NCBI GenBank assembly: GCA_963822825.1
Contig: CAWGIW010000013.1
Location: 186,001-250,000 of the forward strand
Length of the DNA stretch: 64,000 nt
Source: JAWWPY01 sp963822825
Lineage (GTDB): Bacteria; Actinomycetota; Actinomycetes; Streptosporangiales; Streptosporangiaceae
Direction: 5' to 3'
The notes under the pieces were generated by a model, which saw nothing but the letters and a program-made list of their open reading frames with translations, did not search any database and had not been told where the DNA came from. Positions within the stretch are counted from its first letter, which is position 1. Every line of letters begins with the position of its first letter. Positions 7,646 through 15,159 of the stretch are shown one piece after another. The position numbers and the translations under genes were made by a program.

Positions 7646-8686
7646 ATGACGACGGCGCGGGCGGGCGCGGTGCCGGGCTGGTCCCGGCTCCGGGACCTGG
7701 TGGCCGCCGCCGCGCCCGCCTCGCCGAGCCTGCGGCTGGTGGGCAGGCGGCTACTGGCCGCCATCCCGGTGCTGTGGGGAGTCACCTTCCTGACGTTCAC
7801 GGTCATGAACCTGCTGCCGGGGGACGCCGCCCGGCTGGTGCTCGGCGCGAACGCGACCCCGGCCGAGATCCGCGCGTTCGACATCCAGAACCATCTCAGC
7901 GAACCGTTCTGGGTGCGCTACGGGACATGGCTCGGGGGGGCGCTCCAGGGCCATTTCGGCACGTCGCTAGTAAGCCAGGAGCCGGTCACCACGGTCCTCG
8001 GCCAGCGCCTGCCGGTCACCTTCGAGCTGATCGTCTACGGATTCCTGGTCTCGGTCGTGCTCGCCGTCCCGCTGGCCCTGCTGGCCGCGCGGCACCCGAA
8101 CGGCCCGGCCGACCGGCTGACCATGGTGATCAGCATGGCCGGGCTGTCCACCGCCCCGTATGTCCTCGCCCTGGTCCTGATCTTCGTGTTCGCGGTCCGG
8201 CTGGGCGTGCTGCCCGCCATCGGCTTCGTGCCGCTGAGTCAGAGCGTAAGCGGGAACATCAGGTCACTCACCCTGCCGGCCATCTCCATCGGGTTCCCGC
8301 TGTTCTGCTTCTACACCCGCCTGCTGCGGGCGGACATCATCGAGCAGATGCAGGGTGAGGACTACGTCGTCACGGCCCAGGCGAAGGGCGTGGGGCCGTG
8401 GCGGATCCTGGTCCGCCACGCGCTGCGCAACTCGCTCTTCGGCCTGCTCACGGTCATCGGCCTCAACCTGGGCACGCTCATCGGGGCGACGGTGATCGTG
8501 GAGCAGATCTTCTCCCTGCCGGGGGTCGGCCAGGAACTCCTGCAGTCCATCGACGACCGCGACGTCGTGATCGTGGAGGCGATCGTCCTCGTCTTCGCGC
8601 TCATCGTGGTGCTCGCGAACCTGCTCATCGACCTGCTCTACGCGGTCCTGGACCCAAGGATCAGGTATGGCCGCGCCAATTCCTGA
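7646..8686 (+). CDS. dppB: ABC transporter permease, DppB/OppB type
   Basis: A 346-residue inner-membrane permease. After a short cytosolic N-terminus it has the family opening RLLAAIPVLWGVTFLTFTVMNLLPGD (about residues 28-54), then the periplasmic region and five more membrane segments. The coupling motif EDYVVTAQAKGVGPWRILVRHALRNSL, contacting the ATPase, lies near residues 238-264. GGGAGAG at 7631-7637 precedes the ATG by eight bases. The next permease gene overlaps its end by 20 bases. It forms the translocation pore with the DppC-type protein. Confidence 0.9.
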   Translation: MTTARAGAVPGWSRLRDLVAAAAPASPSLRLVGRRLLAAIPVLWGVTFLTFTVMNLLPGDAARLVLGANATPAEIRAFDIQNHLSEPFWVRYGTWLGGALQGHFGTSLVSQEPVTTVLGQRLPVTFELIVYGFLVSVVLAVPLALLAARHPNGPADRLTMVISMAGLSTAPYVLALVLIFVFAVRLGVLPAIGFVPLSQSVSGNIRSLTLPAISIGFPLFCFYTRLLRADIIEQMQGEDYVVTAQAKGVGPWRILVRHALRNSLFGLLTVIGLNLGTLIGATVIVEQIFSLPGVGQELLQSIDDRDVVIVEAIVLVFALIVVLANLLIDLLYAVLDPRIRYGRANS

Positions 8687-9560
8687 GGCCCTTCCCGCCA
8701 CCCGGGGCCACGCCGGGGCCGGGCTGGCCGCACCGGCCCGGCGCAGCCGGGGCTGGGCCGTGACGCTGGAGATCGCGATCCCCGGCGCCATCCTCATCCT
8801 GATCGTCGGCGGGTGCTTCCTCGGACCGCTGCTGTTCCCGGTTCCGCCGCCGGTGGGCGGGAGCGTGCTGAACGCCAGCCTTCCGGCGTTCTCGCCCGGG
8901 CACCTCCTCGGCACCGACCCGGTCGGCAACGACATCCTGTCCCGCATCCTGTACGGGGGCCGGGTCTCCATCGAGGTGGGCGTGGCCGCCAACCTGATCG
9001 GGCTGCTGGCCGGGGGCCTGCTGGGAACGGTCGCCGGTTACCGGGGCGGGGCGATCGACACCGTCGTGATGCGGGTCCTGGATATGCTGATCGCCTTCCC
9101 GTCGCTGGTGCTCGCGTTGGCCATCGCCGAGGGCCTCGGGCCGAGCGAGCTGCACGTCATCTGGGCTCTGTCCTTTTTCACCGTGCCCGCCTTCGGCCGG
9201 ATCGCCCGGGCCGGCACGCTGCGGCTGCGCGGCCAGACGTTCATGCTCGCGGCGCAGCTCTCCGGGACGCGGGCCCGGCGCATGGTGGCCCGCCATATCG
9301 TGCCCAACATCGCGCCCCAGCTCGTCACGTTCGGCCTGCTCGGCATCGGCGTGGCCATCATCCTCGAAGGAGCGCTCAGCTTCCTCGGGCTCGGCATACC
9401 GGCGCCCGGGCCGAGCTGGGGCAACATGATCGCCCTCGGCCAGGGGACCTTGTCCGCCACCCCTGGCCTGGTCCTGATCCCGAGCGCGTTCCTGTTCGCC
9501 ACGGTCCTGTCGCTGAACCTGCTCGGCGACGCCCTGCGAGCCCGCTGGGGGATCCGTTGA
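8667..9560 (+). CDS. dppC: ABC transporter permease, DppC/OppC type
   Basis: A 297-residue permease and partner of the preceding protein. It has the typical N-terminal membrane segment and the conserved PGHLLGTDPVGNDILSRILYGGRVSIEVG block (about residues 74-104), then five more hydrophobic helices. The EAA-type loop is RGQTFMLAAQLSGTRARRMVARHIVPN near residues 190-215, and FLGLGIPAPGPSWGNM follows. Its stop codon TGA (9558-9560) overlaps the TTG start of the first ATPase gene, so the genes are translationally coupled. Confidence 0.9.
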   Translation: MAAPIPEALPATRGHAGAGLAAPARRSRGWAVTLEIAIPGAILILIVGGCFLGPLLFPVPPPVGGSVLNASLPAFSPGHLLGTDPVGNDILSRILYGGRVSIEVGVAANLIGLLAGGLLGTVAGYRGGAIDTVVMRVLDMLIAFPSLVLALAIAEGLGPSELHVIWALSFFTVPAFGRIARAGTLRLRGQTFMLAAQLSGTRARRMVARHIVPNIAPQLVTFGLLGIGVAIILEGALSFLGLGIPAPGPSWGNMIALGQGTLSATPGLVLIPSAFLFATVLSLNLLGDALRARWGIR

Positions 9561-10540
9561 GCGGCGCCCTGCTCGAGGTCCGGGACCTGACGGTCCGCTT
9601 TCACCAGCGGCACCGTGACGTGCTCGCGGTGAACGGGGTGAGCTATGCCATCTCGCCCGGGCAGACGCTCGCCATCGTCGGTGAATCGGGTTCAGGAAAG
9701 ACGGTCAGCTGCCGCGCGGTCATGGGGCTGCTGCCGCCAGCGGCGAGCGTGGCCGGCTCGGCCCGCTTCGAGGGCACGGAGCTGCTCGGGCTCACCGACA
9801 AGGAGCTGCGCAGGCACCGGGGCAAGGACGTGGCCATGGTGTTCCAGGACCCGGCCAGGTCGCTCAACCCGACGATGCGGGTCGGTGCCCAGCTGACCGA
9901 GGCGATCCGGTCACATCTGCCGGTCAGCCGGGCCCAGGCCCGGCAGCGGGCCCTGGAACTGCTGGCGCTGGTCCGCATCCCGCTGCCGCGCCGCCGCTTG
10001 GCCGAATACCCGCACCAGCTCTCCGGCGGGATGCGGCAGCGCCTGATGATCGCGATCGCCCTCGCCTGCCACCCCAAGCTGCTGATCGCCGACGAGGCCA
10101 CGACCTCGCTCGATGTCACCACGCAGGCGCAGATCATGGAACTGCTCCTGGACCTGCAAGCGCAGCTCGGCATGGCCTTGCTGCTGATCAGTCACGACCT
10201 GGGGCTCGCCGCGTCGTACACGGACGAGGTCATCGTCATGTACGCGGGCCGCATCGTCGAGCAGGCGCCGACCGCCACGCTGTTCGCCCACGTGCGGATG
10301 CCCTACACCAAAGCGTTGCTGGACGCGATCCCGCGGCTGGAACGGCCCGCCCACTCCCTGCTCCCGGTCGTGCCGGGCCGCCCGCCTGACCTGTTCGCAC
10401 TCCCCGCCGGGTGCTCCTTCGAGCCCCGCTGCCCCGGCGCGCGGGACCGCTGCCGGGAGGAGTCCCCGCGGCTGCGCGAGGGAGAGCTCAGTCACTCGTG
10501 GGCGTGCTGGTTCCCGTGCGCGGACGGGAGCGCCCCGTGA
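9557..10540 (+). CDS. dppD: ABC transporter ATPase, DppD/OppD type
   Basis: A 327-residue nucleotide-binding subunit. Walker A is GESGSGKT near residue 41, the Q-loop FQDPARSLNP near 96, the signature LSGGMRQR near 154, Walker B LLIADEATTSLD near 174, and the H-loop His in LISHDLG near 210. The C-terminal oligopeptide-type domain carries four cysteines (GCSFEPRCPGARDRC plus WACW), as in family members that bind an iron-sulfur cluster. The start is TTG 9557, overlapping the previous stop. The open frame continues far upstream without a start-like context, and that extension is antisense or out-of-frame shadow of the permease gene. Confidence 0.9.
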   Translation: MSGALLEVRDLTVRFHQRHRDVLAVNGVSYAISPGQTLAIVGESGSGKTVSCRAVMGLLPPAASVAGSARFEGTELLGLTDKELRRHRGKDVAMVFQDPARSLNPTMRVGAQLTEAIRSHLPVSRAQARQRALELLALVRIPLPRRRLAEYPHQLSGGMRQRLMIAIALACHPKLLIADEATTSLDVTTQAQIMELLLDLQAQLGMALLLISHDLGLAASYTDEVIVMYAGRIVEQAPTATLFAHVRMPYTKALLDAIPRLERPAHSLLPVVPGRPPDLFALPAGCSFEPRCPGARDRCREESPRLREGELSHSWACWFPCADGSAP

Positions 10541-10571
10541 GCACGGTGCGGACAGTGAACCCCGTGAGCAG

Positions 10572-11636
10572 GTGCGAACAGTGAACACCGTGAGCCCACT
10601 GCTGGAGGCGCGCGACGTCGTGCAGCAGTTCGTGGTCCGTGACCGCGGGGGACGGGGCGGCGGCGTGGTGCACGCGGTGTCCGGGGTCAGCCTCGCCGTA
10701 TGGCCGGGTGAGACCCTCAGCGTCGTCGGTGAGACTGGCTCCGGCAAGTCGACGCTGGCGAGATCCCTGCTGCAGGCGCCCCGGCCGGTCTCCGGCGAGG
10801 TCCTCTTCCAGGGAGCCGACCTGGTCAAGCTGCGGGGCCGCCCGCTTCTGAAGGCGCGGCGGCAGCTTCAGATGGTGTTCCAGGACCCGTTCGGATCACT
10901 CGACCCCAAGTGGCGGGTCACCCAGATCGTCGAGGAGCCGCTCATCGCCTACGCGGTGGGAGACAGCGCCGCGCGCCGGCGCCGGGTGAGCGAGGTGCTC
11001 GAGCTCGTCGGCCTCGACCCGGTCAGCTACGGCACCCGCAGGCCCCGGGAACTCTCCGGCGGCCAGTGCCAGCGCGTCGCCATCGCCCGCGCGGTGGCCC
11101 TATCACCGGCGCTCATCATCTGCGATGAGGCCGTATCGTCCCTCGACGTGCTCATCCAGGCCCAGGTGCTCAATCTGTTCGAGCGGCTACGCGCCGATCT
11201 CGGCCTGTCGTACCTGTTCATCGCCCACGACCTCGCTCTCGTCAAGCAGGTGAGCGACCGGGTGGCGGTGATGTACCTCGGGAAGCTGTGCGAGGTGGGG
11301 CCCGCGGAGTCGATCTACCGCGAGCCGCTGCACCCGTACACCTGGGCGCTGCTCCAGTCCATCCCGAGCCCGGACCCCACGGCGCCGAGGACCGCCACGT
11401 CCGCCGCGATCAGCGGGGAGCCGCCGTCACCGATCCACCCGCCGAGCGGATGCCGGTTCCGCACCAGGTGCCCGCGCGCGCAGGAACGGTGCGCGCTGGA
11501 GGAGCCGCCGATGCGGCCACTGCACGAGGGGCATTCCGTGGCCTGCCACTTCCCGCTCGGTACCGCGGGCGGCAATGAGGCGGAGCAAGCCGCGGGTCGC
11601 ACTCAGCCGGCCTCGGCCCGAACCGAAAGGAGATGA
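10572..11636 (+). CDS. dppF: ABC transporter ATPase, DppF/OppF type
   Basis: Second nucleotide-binding subunit, up to 354 residues. Walker A is GETGSGKST near residue 55, the Q-loop FQDPFGSLDP near 103, the signature LSGGQCQR near 160, Walker B LIICDEAVSSLD near 181, and the H-loop LFIAHDLALV near 216. The C-terminal domain has CRFRTRCPRAQERC and a later Cys. Several GTG codons compete as start (10572, 10581, 10590); GTG 10590 begins exactly where homology starts. The stretch before it contains a duplicated 26-27-base segment. It closes the importer operon, with the F420 oxidoreductase gene four bases after its stop. Confidence 0.88.
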   Translation: MRTVNTVSPLLEARDVVQQFVVRDRGGRGGGVVHAVSGVSLAVWPGETLSVVGETGSGKSTLARSLLQAPRPVSGEVLFQGADLVKLRGRPLLKARRQLQMVFQDPFGSLDPKWRVTQIVEEPLIAYAVGDSAARRRRVSEVLELVGLDPVSYGTRRPRELSGGQCQRVAIARAVALSPALIICDEAVSSLDVLIQAQVLNLFERLRADLGLSYLFIAHDLALVKQVSDRVAVMYLGKLCEVGPAESIYREPLHPYTWALLQSIPSPDPTAPRTATSAAISGEPPSPIHPPSGCRFRTRCPRAQERCALEEPPMRPLHEGHSVACHFPLGTAGGNEAEQAAGRTQPASARTERR

Positions 11637-11639
11637 CGG

Positions 11640-12566
11640 GTGCGGCTGCGGGTGCTCCTGGAACCGCGCTACGGCGCGAGTTACGAGCAGATCCTGGCCA
11701 TGGCGCAGGCCGCGGAGGAAGCGGGATTCGACGCCTTCTTCCGCTCCGATCATTACCTGGGCATCGACCCCGCGGATGCCTCCTACGCCCCGACCGACTC
11801 CTGGGCCACGCTGGCCGGGCTCGCGGTGCAGACCGAGCGCATCCGGCTGGGCACGCTGATGACCGCGTCCACCTTCCGCCGGCCCGGCCCGCTCGCCGTG
11901 ACGGTCGCCACGGTGGACACGATGAGCGGCGGGCGGGTCGAGCTCGGGATCGGGGCGGCCTGGTACGAACGCGAGCACCAGGCCTTCGGCATCCCGTTCC
12001 CGCCCCCCGGCGAGCGCTTCGACCGCCTGGAGGAACAACTGGCCATCCTGGCCGGCCTGTGGTCAACGCCCCCCGGCGGGCACTTCAGCCACCGCGGAAA
12101 GCATTACCAGCTCACCGAGTGCGCGAACTTCCCGGTCCTGGCGCAAACGCCGAGGCCACCTCTCATCATCGGCGGGGCGGGGCCGAAGCGGACCCCGGCC
12201 CTCGCCGCCCGGTTCGCCGACGAGTTCAACAGCGGGTTCCGCGACGGCATCGCCGAGCGGTTCGCGAACTTCCGGCGCATCTGCGCGGGGATCGGCCGCG
12301 ACCCGGCCACCGTGCGGCTGTCCACCACGCTCCCGGTGTGCTGCGGGACGACGGCCGGTGCGGCCGCGCAGCGCGCCGGGGCCCTCGGTGAGGCCGGGGC
12401 GCGCCTGCTGCGCCAAGGGGTGGTCGGCGAGCCTTCCGACGTGATCCGGCACATCGAGGAACTGGCGGCGGCCGGCGTGGACACGCTCTATTTCCACATC
12501 TACGACGCCGCGGACACAGATCACATCCGCCTCCTCGGCAGCAGTGTGCTGCCCGAGGTGAACTGA
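11640..12566 (+). CDS. F420-dependent luciferase-like oxidoreductase (Rv1855c-type)
   Basis: A 308-residue TIM-barrel protein of the luciferase-like monooxygenase superfamily. The opening RLRVLLEPRYGASYEQILAMAQAAEEAGFDAFFRSDHYL, with its SDH, and GRVELGIGAAWYEREHQAFGIPFPPPGERFDRLEEQL are typical of the probable F420-dependent group that includes mycobacterial Rv1855c. IIGGAGPKRTPALAARFADEFN supplies the cofactor phosphate-binding region. AAAGGAG precedes the GTG start by about eight bases. It directly follows the ABC importer and is probably co-transcribed, so it may act on the imported compound. The substrate is unknown, and FMN instead of F420 cannot be excluded. Confidence 0.82.
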   Translation: MRLRVLLEPRYGASYEQILAMAQAAEEAGFDAFFRSDHYLGIDPADASYAPTDSWATLAGLAVQTERIRLGTLMTASTFRRPGPLAVTVATVDTMSGGRVELGIGAAWYEREHQAFGIPFPPPGERFDRLEEQLAILAGLWSTPPGGHFSHRGKHYQLTECANFPVLAQTPRPPLIIGGAGPKRTPALAARFADEFNSGFRDGIAERFANFRRICAGIGRDPATVRLSTTLPVCCGTTAGAAAQRAGALGEAGARLLRQGVVGEPSDVIRHIEELAAAGVDTLYFHIYDAADTDHIRLLGSSVLPEVN

Positions 12567-12709
12567 CGACATCGGCGCCCGGCCCGACCAGCGGTCCACC
12601 CCGCGCCGAGCCGATTAGTTCCGCGCCCTTTTCATCCATCCGTCACATCCTCCCGCCGCCAGGTGTCAACAGAAGTGACCCCCCACACACGGCCGAACAG
12701 GAGAACACG

Positions 12710-13668
12710 ATGCGAGTCTTCGTCGCGGGGGCGAGCGGTGCGATCGGCACCCGGCTCGTCCCTCAGCTCATCGATCAAGGTCACGAGGTGATTGGAACCT
12801 TCAGGTCACCTCGAAACGCTGAGCGGGTCCGGGCGCTCGGGCGGAGCCGATCGCACTCGATCTGCTCGACGCGCGCGCCGTCCGCCAGGCCATCCTCGAA
12901 ACCAGGCCCGAGGCGATCATCCACCAGGCGACCGCCCTGGCGGATGTGCGTTTCGGCCGAAGCCTCGACCGCAGCTTCGCGCCGACCAACCGGCTTCGGA
13001 CCGAGGGCACCGACGCGCTGCTGGCCGCCGCGCGCGAGGCAGGCGTGCGCCGGATCGTCGCCCAGAGCTTCGCCAGCTACCGGTACGCGCGCGAGGGCGG
13101 GCTGGTCAAGACCGAGGACGATCCGCTCGACCCCAGCCCGCCGGCCATGGCGCGCGAGACCAACGCCGCGATGCGCCATCTCGACCAGGCGGTCACCGAC
13201 GCCGGCGGGATCGCACTGCGCTACGGCGGCTTCTACGGCGGCGCCAACGACGGGCTGGTCAAGCCCGTGCGCAAGCGGCAGTTCCCGATCATCGGCGATG
13301 GCGCCGGCGTCTCCTCATTCATCCACCTCGACGACGCCGCCACCGCGACCGTCCTCGCGCTCGAACACGGCCCGGCCGGCATCTACAACATCGTCGACGA
13401 CGAGCCTGCTCCCATGCGCGAGTGGCTCCCAGCGCTCGCCAGCGCGCTCGGCGCCAAACCGCCCCGCCATGTCCCCCTGTGGCTCGCCGGGCTGGTCGCG
13501 GGCAAGGGCGCGGTGATGATGGCGGACGGGTCCCGCGGCGCCTCGAACGCAAAGGCCAAGCGGGAACTCGGCTGGACGCTGCGCTATCCAAGCTGGCGCC
13601 AGGGCTTCGCCGCGGCCTACAGCCCGCCGGCCACTATGTCACCATTGGGTTATCAGACCGGCAGGTGA
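12710..13668 (+). pseudogene. NAD-dependent epimerase/dehydratase (extended SDR), frameshifted
   Basis: The N-terminus MRVFVAGASGAIGTRLVPQL has the NAD-binding GASGAIG motif. The frame then breaks near 12839-12841: the reading ALG changes to the frame giving EPIALDLLDARAVRQAILET and then IIHQATALADVRFGRSLDRSFAPTNRL. One G appears missing from a GGGG run. The second frame continues with SFASYRYAREGGLVKTEDDP (YxxxK region altered), RYGGFYGGANDG, SFIHLDDAA and a normal C-terminus. Reconstructed length is about 319 residues. Codon use and conservation stay good on both sides, so a base-calling error is as likely as a real null allele. It acts on an unknown sugar nucleotide or similar substrate. 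Confidence 0.75.
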
Positions 13669-13695
13669 CATGTCTCCACTGAGGGGGGCCGCCTG

Positions 13696-14544
13696 TTGCC
13701 ACGACGCGCCAGGAACCCCAGCGTGCTTTCCGCCGCGGCCAGCCCGGAATGGATCGCCAGGTCCGATGCCCTGGTGAGCGGCGATGTTACGCAACGGCGC
13801 TTCAACGCCGCGTTGCGGCACGCCAGTGACCGGGCGGCCTACCCGATCCTGGTCCAGGTGGTCGTTCCGCTGACCGAGAGCGACCGTGCTCTCTCCCCGG
13901 TCTCCGGCGAATCTGGCCGGCTCGCTGAACTCCAGGCCGCCCTGGCGGGGTCAATGGGTGACCGGGGCGTTCTGGCGGGCACGGTCGCGGACTCCCGAGC
14001 GTGGCAGTTCATTCTGTACACGGGCGAGACCAGCTGGCTGCCGGCGTTCGAGGCTCAGTTCCGGGCCGCGGCCAGTGACCATCAGGCCGGTATGGGTGTT
14101 CGTGAGGACAAGCGTTGGCGGGTCTTCCGGGAACTGTGCCCGCCGGTGCGAAACCGGAGGCGTGACCGGGTGCTCGCCTGGTGCGTCCTCCCGCTGTTCG
14201 GCGCTCTGGGGACCCGGTATGGCATCGTCTGGGGCGTGGCGGGCGTGGCGGCCATACTGGCCTGGATGCTCCCCCTGGCCCTCAACAAGACAGACCTCCT
14301 GGCCGCGCAACTGGCCCATCCGGCCCGGGCCTTCGCCTTCGTCGCCTATCTGCTGGCGACAATCGCCTTCGGAGGGCTCGCACTCTTCTGGGGCCCCGGC
14401 TCGCCGTGGATCCGGGTAGCGGGTCCTATCGTGGTGGGCGTGATCGTGACCGCCGCCTGCTGGCCTGCCCAGCGCAAGTTCTACGCCAGGATGCGGGCCA
14501 GGGCCGCGATGAGGGCACCCCAGGGACCGGCCGGCCCCCAGTAA
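13696..14544 (+). CDS. DUF695-like protein with four C-terminal membrane segments
   Basis: A 282-residue protein. Residues 15-160 resemble the DUF695 fold: a strand-rich segment ILVQVVVPLTESDRA, then DRGVLAGTVADSRAWQFILYTGETSWLPAFEAQF and a conserved W. After the basic stretch RNRRRDRVLAW come four hydrophobic helices (about residues 155-175, 176-195, 213-233 and 240-258). TTG 13696 is the best start, with GAGGGGGG at 13681-13688 about seven bases away. No neighbour clearly shares a function. The coupling of a DUF695-like domain to a membrane anchor is notable, but the role is unknown. Confidence 0.55.
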   Translation: MPRRARNPSVLSAAASPEWIARSDALVSGDVTQRRFNAALRHASDRAAYPILVQVVVPLTESDRALSPVSGESGRLAELQAALAGSMGDRGVLAGTVADSRAWQFILYTGETSWLPAFEAQFRAAASDHQAGMGVREDKRWRVFRELCPPVRNRRRDRVLAWCVLPLFGALGTRYGIVWGVAGVAAILAWMLPLALNKTDLLAAQLAHPARAFAFVAYLLATIAFGGLALFWGPGSPWIRVAGPIVVGVIVTAACWPAQRKFYARMRARAAMRAPQGPAGPQ

Positions 14545-14555
14545 AGGTGCCCGGC

Positions 14556-14575
14556 GGCCGGTTTTGTGGCCGGCC
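14556..14575 (+). terminator. Weak hairpin after the DUF695-like gene
   Basis: GGCCGG (14556-14561) pairs with CCGGCC (14570-14575) across a T-containing loop, 12 bases after the stop codon. It lacks a T-run, as is common in actinobacteria. Evidence is weak because the stem is only six pairs. Confidence 0.3.
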
Positions 14576-14667
14576 CCAGGAAGGCGCCGGATGGGTTTGG
14601 GGTGAACGGTCATTGCCAGGCCGGTCAGCCGGTGCGAGTCTGCGGATAAGCCGTTGGAGGTAGCGCC

Positions 14668-15159
14668 ATGAGCGACCCGAGCAGTCTCGACCGTGTTGTG
14701 CTGGAATACCAGCGCCCCGACCTGTTCGTCGCGGGCACAGAAGAGGCATCCCCTTGGGTGCCGTTCGGGGACAAGGCCTATATCCGCCATCTGTCCTTCG
14801 ACGTCCGCAACAACTCGTTCACCAACGTCCTTCGGGTTGAGGGCGGCGGGAAGCTCGGGCGGCACAAGCACCGTGGCCCGGTCTCGGGGTTCGTGCTCGA
14901 AGGCAGCTGGCGATACCTGGAATACGACTGGGTGGCCAGGCCGGGCGGCTACGTGCATGAAAGTCCCGGCGTCATCCACACGCTGGTCAGCGACGACCCC
15001 AACGGGATGAAGACCGTCTTCTGGCTGAACGGCTCGCTGGAGTTCTACGACGACGACGACAATCTCACCGAGACGTTCGATGTCTTCTGGTACATCGATC
15101 ACTACCTGAGCTACTGCAAGGAACACGGGCTGCCGATCAACGATGCCCTCTTCGTCTGA
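14668..15159 (+). CDS. Cupin dioxygenase-like protein (2,4'-dihydroxyacetophenone dioxygenase / acetylacetone-cleaving type)
   Basis: A 163-residue single-domain cupin. Candidate metal ligands are GRHKHRGPVSGFVLEG (two His and a downstream Glu, about residues 68-83) and HESPGVIHTLV (His and His, about 97-107). The sequence YVHESPGVIHTLVSDD and the YDDDDNLTETFDVFWYIDHYL tail match the family annotated as 2,4'-dihydroxyacetophenone dioxygenase and acetylacetone-cleaving enzymes, which cut C-C bonds next to a ketone. GGAGG stands seven bases before the ATG. Its last 17 bases overlap the acetoacetate-CoA ligase gene, so the two are almost certainly expressed together. The substrate is inferred only as a ketone or diketone. 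Confidence 0.75.
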   Translation: MSDPSSLDRVVLEYQRPDLFVAGTEEASPWVPFGDKAYIRHLSFDVRNNSFTNVLRVEGGGKLGRHKHRGPVSGFVLEGSWRYLEYDWVARPGGYVHESPGVIHTLVSDDPNGMKTVFWLNGSLEFYDDDDNLTETFDVFWYIDHYLSYCKEHGLPINDALFV

